15,467 nt of DNA from JBEVEP01 sp040512755 (GTDB lineage Bacteria > Pseudomonadota > Alphaproteobacteria > Rhizobiales > Rhizobiaceae). Shown in pieces: positions 14,645 through 15,467 of the stretch (the first letter of the stretch is position 1; each line of letters opens with the position of its first letter). The position numbers were made by a program, and so were the translations under genes. The stretch covers positions 1 to 15,467 of the forward strand of contig JBEVEP010000213.1 of the NCBI GenBank assembly GCA_040512755.1, in the 5' to 3' direction. Below the pieces are notes generated by a model. The model was given only the letters and a program-made list of their open reading frames with translations, was not told the DNA's origin and ran no database searches.

Positions 14645-14706
14645 TCTCCCCCCTTGCGGGGGAGAAAGGATTTTCATGATCTTAGCGAAGCTAAGTCATA
14701 GAAAAT
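14645..14706. repeat. Two adjacent repeat hairpins
   Basis: First, a stem TCTCCCCC/GGGGGAGA (14645-14652 and 14658-14665, loop CTTGC), identical over 21 bases to the copy at 7459-7479. Second, an imperfect 16-bp stem from 14670 to 14706: CTTAGC/GCTAAG with a GAA loop, then ATGA/TCAT, then ATTTTC/GAAAAT, interrupted by one unpaired base on each side. Both look like modules of a rhizobial mosaic repeat. Confidence 0.7.
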
Positions 14707-14856
14707 TCAAGAGAGGGGGTGTCCGGCATTTCGAAATGGAGAGCTTCCGACGTTGAGTTTCTGGAATGACACGATCGAGCGCAATATCCGCGCGGTGCCC
14801 TGCCATCCTGAGCGAGGCGCAGCGCTCGGCCAAATGATCCCCTCTCTTGCGTTTTC
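14701..14856. mobile_element. Putative 156-base element with 18-base terminal inverted repeats
   Basis: Bases 14701-14718 (GAAAATTCAAGAGAGGGG) and 14839-14856 (CCCCTCTCTTGCGTTTTC) are inverted repeats matching at 16 of 18 positions. They enclose 120 bases without a gene. Inside is a perfect palindrome CATTTCGAAATG (14727-14738), and a GCGTTT/AAACGC hairpin (14849-14863) overlaps the right end. No target-site duplication is obvious. It could be a non-autonomous MITE-like element or one module of a mosaic repeat. Confidence 0.45.
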
Positions 14857-14880
14857 CAAACGCATGCTCTAGATTTGCAG

Positions 14881-14909
14881 TCAAAGACTTAGCCACATCA
14901 AGACTTTGA
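14881..14909. promoter_or_regulatory. Inverted repeat upstream of the integrase, possible operator
   Basis: TCAAAGACTT (14881-14890) and AAGACTTTGA (14900-14909) are inverted, matching at 9 of 10 positions with a nine-base spacer, about two helical turns from centre to centre. A weak promoter-like CTTAGC (14888-14893) and TATTAC (14910-14915) overlaps it. A regulator or recombination-directionality factor could bind here. Confidence 0.35.
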
Positions 14910-14968
14910 TATTACTAGAAAACGTGTTTTGGTGCATTTCCTGATATTTCTTGGTATTGCTTGCTCTG

Positions 14969-14987
14969 TGGACCCGGATTGGACCCG
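14969..14987. repeat. Direct repeat TGGACCCG, 11-base period
   Basis: TGGACCCG occurs at 14969-14976 and again at 14980-14987, separated by GAT. An 11-base period places both copies on the same DNA face. It lies 47 bases before the integrase start and could be arm-type integrase or accessory-factor binding sites; this is inference. Confidence 0.4.
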
Positions 14988-15033
14988 TTTTGACAGGGAA
15001 CGGCTTCGGAAAGCAAAGGAAAGGCGCTCCCCG

Positions 15034-15467
15034 TTGACGACCCGAAAGCTCACCGCTCTCGCTCTTGCCACCCTGCCCGAAGGCGATCATGCCGACCCCC
15101 ACTGCCCCGGCCTCATCCTGCGCGTCCAGAAACGGCGCCGCACATGGGTCTTCCGCACCCGCCACGCCGGCAGGCGGCTGCGCGACCGGCTCGGCTATTT
15201 CCCGGCGATGGGGCTGAAAGAGGCGAGGCTGGCGGCCGGCGACGCGGCGCGGCGGGCCGAAGCCGGCTTGCGCGCCGTGCCCGAGACTGTCGTGCATCCG
15301 AGAACTGCCGGCGAGACGCTCGGCCAATTGCTCGACGACTACGAACGCATGCGGATCCGCGAAAACCACAAGCTGAAAACCTTCCACCGCCGTATCCGCG
15401 ACCTCCGGCGCGGGCTGGCGCCCTGGCTCGCTGTCGCAGCGAAAAGCTTTGCCAAGGCTGATCTGCG
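15034..15467 (+). CDS. Tyrosine-type integrase, N-terminal part (runs off the window)
   Basis: The frame from a TTG at 15034 reads LTTRKLTALALATLPEG and continues open to the window end for 144 codons. The pattern GLILRVQKRRRTWVFRTRHAG, LGYFPAMGLKEARLAAGDAARR resembles the arm-DNA-binding domain (DUF4102-like, about residues 1-75) of phage and genomic-island integrases, followed by the start of a core-binding domain (TLGQLLDDYERM). The catalytic domain lies beyond the window. AGGAAAGG sits 7 bases before the TTG, favouring this start; a GTG at 14968 in the same frame is an alternative that would add 22 residues. Orientation away from tusA suggests the element extends to the right. Confidence 0.75.
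   Translation, partial: MTTRKLTALALATLPEGDHADPHCPGLILRVQKRRRTWVFRTRHAGRRLRDRLGYFPAMGLKEARLAAGDAARRAEAGLRAVPETVVHPRTAGETLGQLLDDYERMRIRENHKLKTFHRRIRDLRRGLAPWLAVAAKSFAKADL

Larger units (their letters stand above)
14473..15033. other. 561-base gene-poor region with palindromic repeats before the integrase
   Basis: No convincing gene. Bases 14473-14562 continue the tusA frame after its stop for 29 codons but lack a start codon. From 14641 to 14873 the sequence is a chain of nested palindromes, annotated separately. From about 14876 to 14970 it is clearly AT-richer than the rest of the window, as often seen at an integrated-element border. No tRNA gene or recognisable attachment site was seen. 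Confidence 0.6.

Noticed and set aside
14473..15033. tRNA gene as integrase attachment site
   Set aside because: No cloverleaf, T-loop GTTCRANYC or CCA-like end was found on either strand.

Overview
The window reads as chromosome of a high-G+C alphaproteobacterium of the order Rhizobiales, most like a Mesorhizobium/Phyllobacteriaceae-type genome. The grounds are the aerobic-type cobaltochelatase pair cobS-cobT, an aroK-aroB operon, an xerD-accA pair, short palindromic intergenic repeats of the kind common in rhizobia, and GTG and TTG starts. The species assignment is inference from protein resemblance and gene order recalled from memory; no database search was possible.

Layout. Positions 1-92 hold the end of an Ohr-type organic hydroperoxide resistance gene, followed by a perfect 13-bp hairpin. 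Next come a LssY-C-domain membrane protein (265-1089, +) and, convergent to it, an alpha/beta hydrolase (1111-2040, -). From 6983 down to 2293 a minus-strand block carries a J-domain protein, cobS, cobT and an exported phytase-like esterase-domain protein; the last two overlap by ATGA. The bolA gene is divergent from the J-protein gene. Convergent to bolA is a minus-strand set: a shikimate-pathway pair (aroK-aroB, overlapping by ATGA) followed by a short CBS/CorC_HlyC protein. Divergent from aroK is a plus-strand set: a 49-residue membrane protein overlapping xerD, then accA, a YafK-type L,D-transpeptidase lipoprotein and a TusA-type protein. The last kilobase is repeat-rich and leads into the 5' part of a phage/island-type tyrosine integrase that runs off the window.

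How the genes work together. CobS (AAA+) and CobT (VWA/MIDAS) are the two motor subunits that, with CobN encoded elsewhere, insert cobalt in cobalamin synthesis. AroK and AroB feed chorismate synthesis. XerD resolves chromosome dimers, AccA starts fatty-acid synthesis, and the YafK-type enzyme acts on peptidoglycan. Most of this is ordinary core genome.

The unusual material is mainly non-coding. Two oppositely oriented copies of a ~75-bp palindromic element lie between aroK and xerD, and their arms differ by compensated changes. A cluster of nested palindromes and an 18-nt terminal-inverted-repeat element lies just before the integrase. A palindrome sits in the cobS leader and a rhizobial-type palindromic repeat lies between cobS and cobT. 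Among proteins, the CBS/CorC_HlyC gene stands out: a single membrane helix replaces the DUF21 domain expected for its closest relatives. I found no CRISPR array, rRNA, tRNA or transposase gene.
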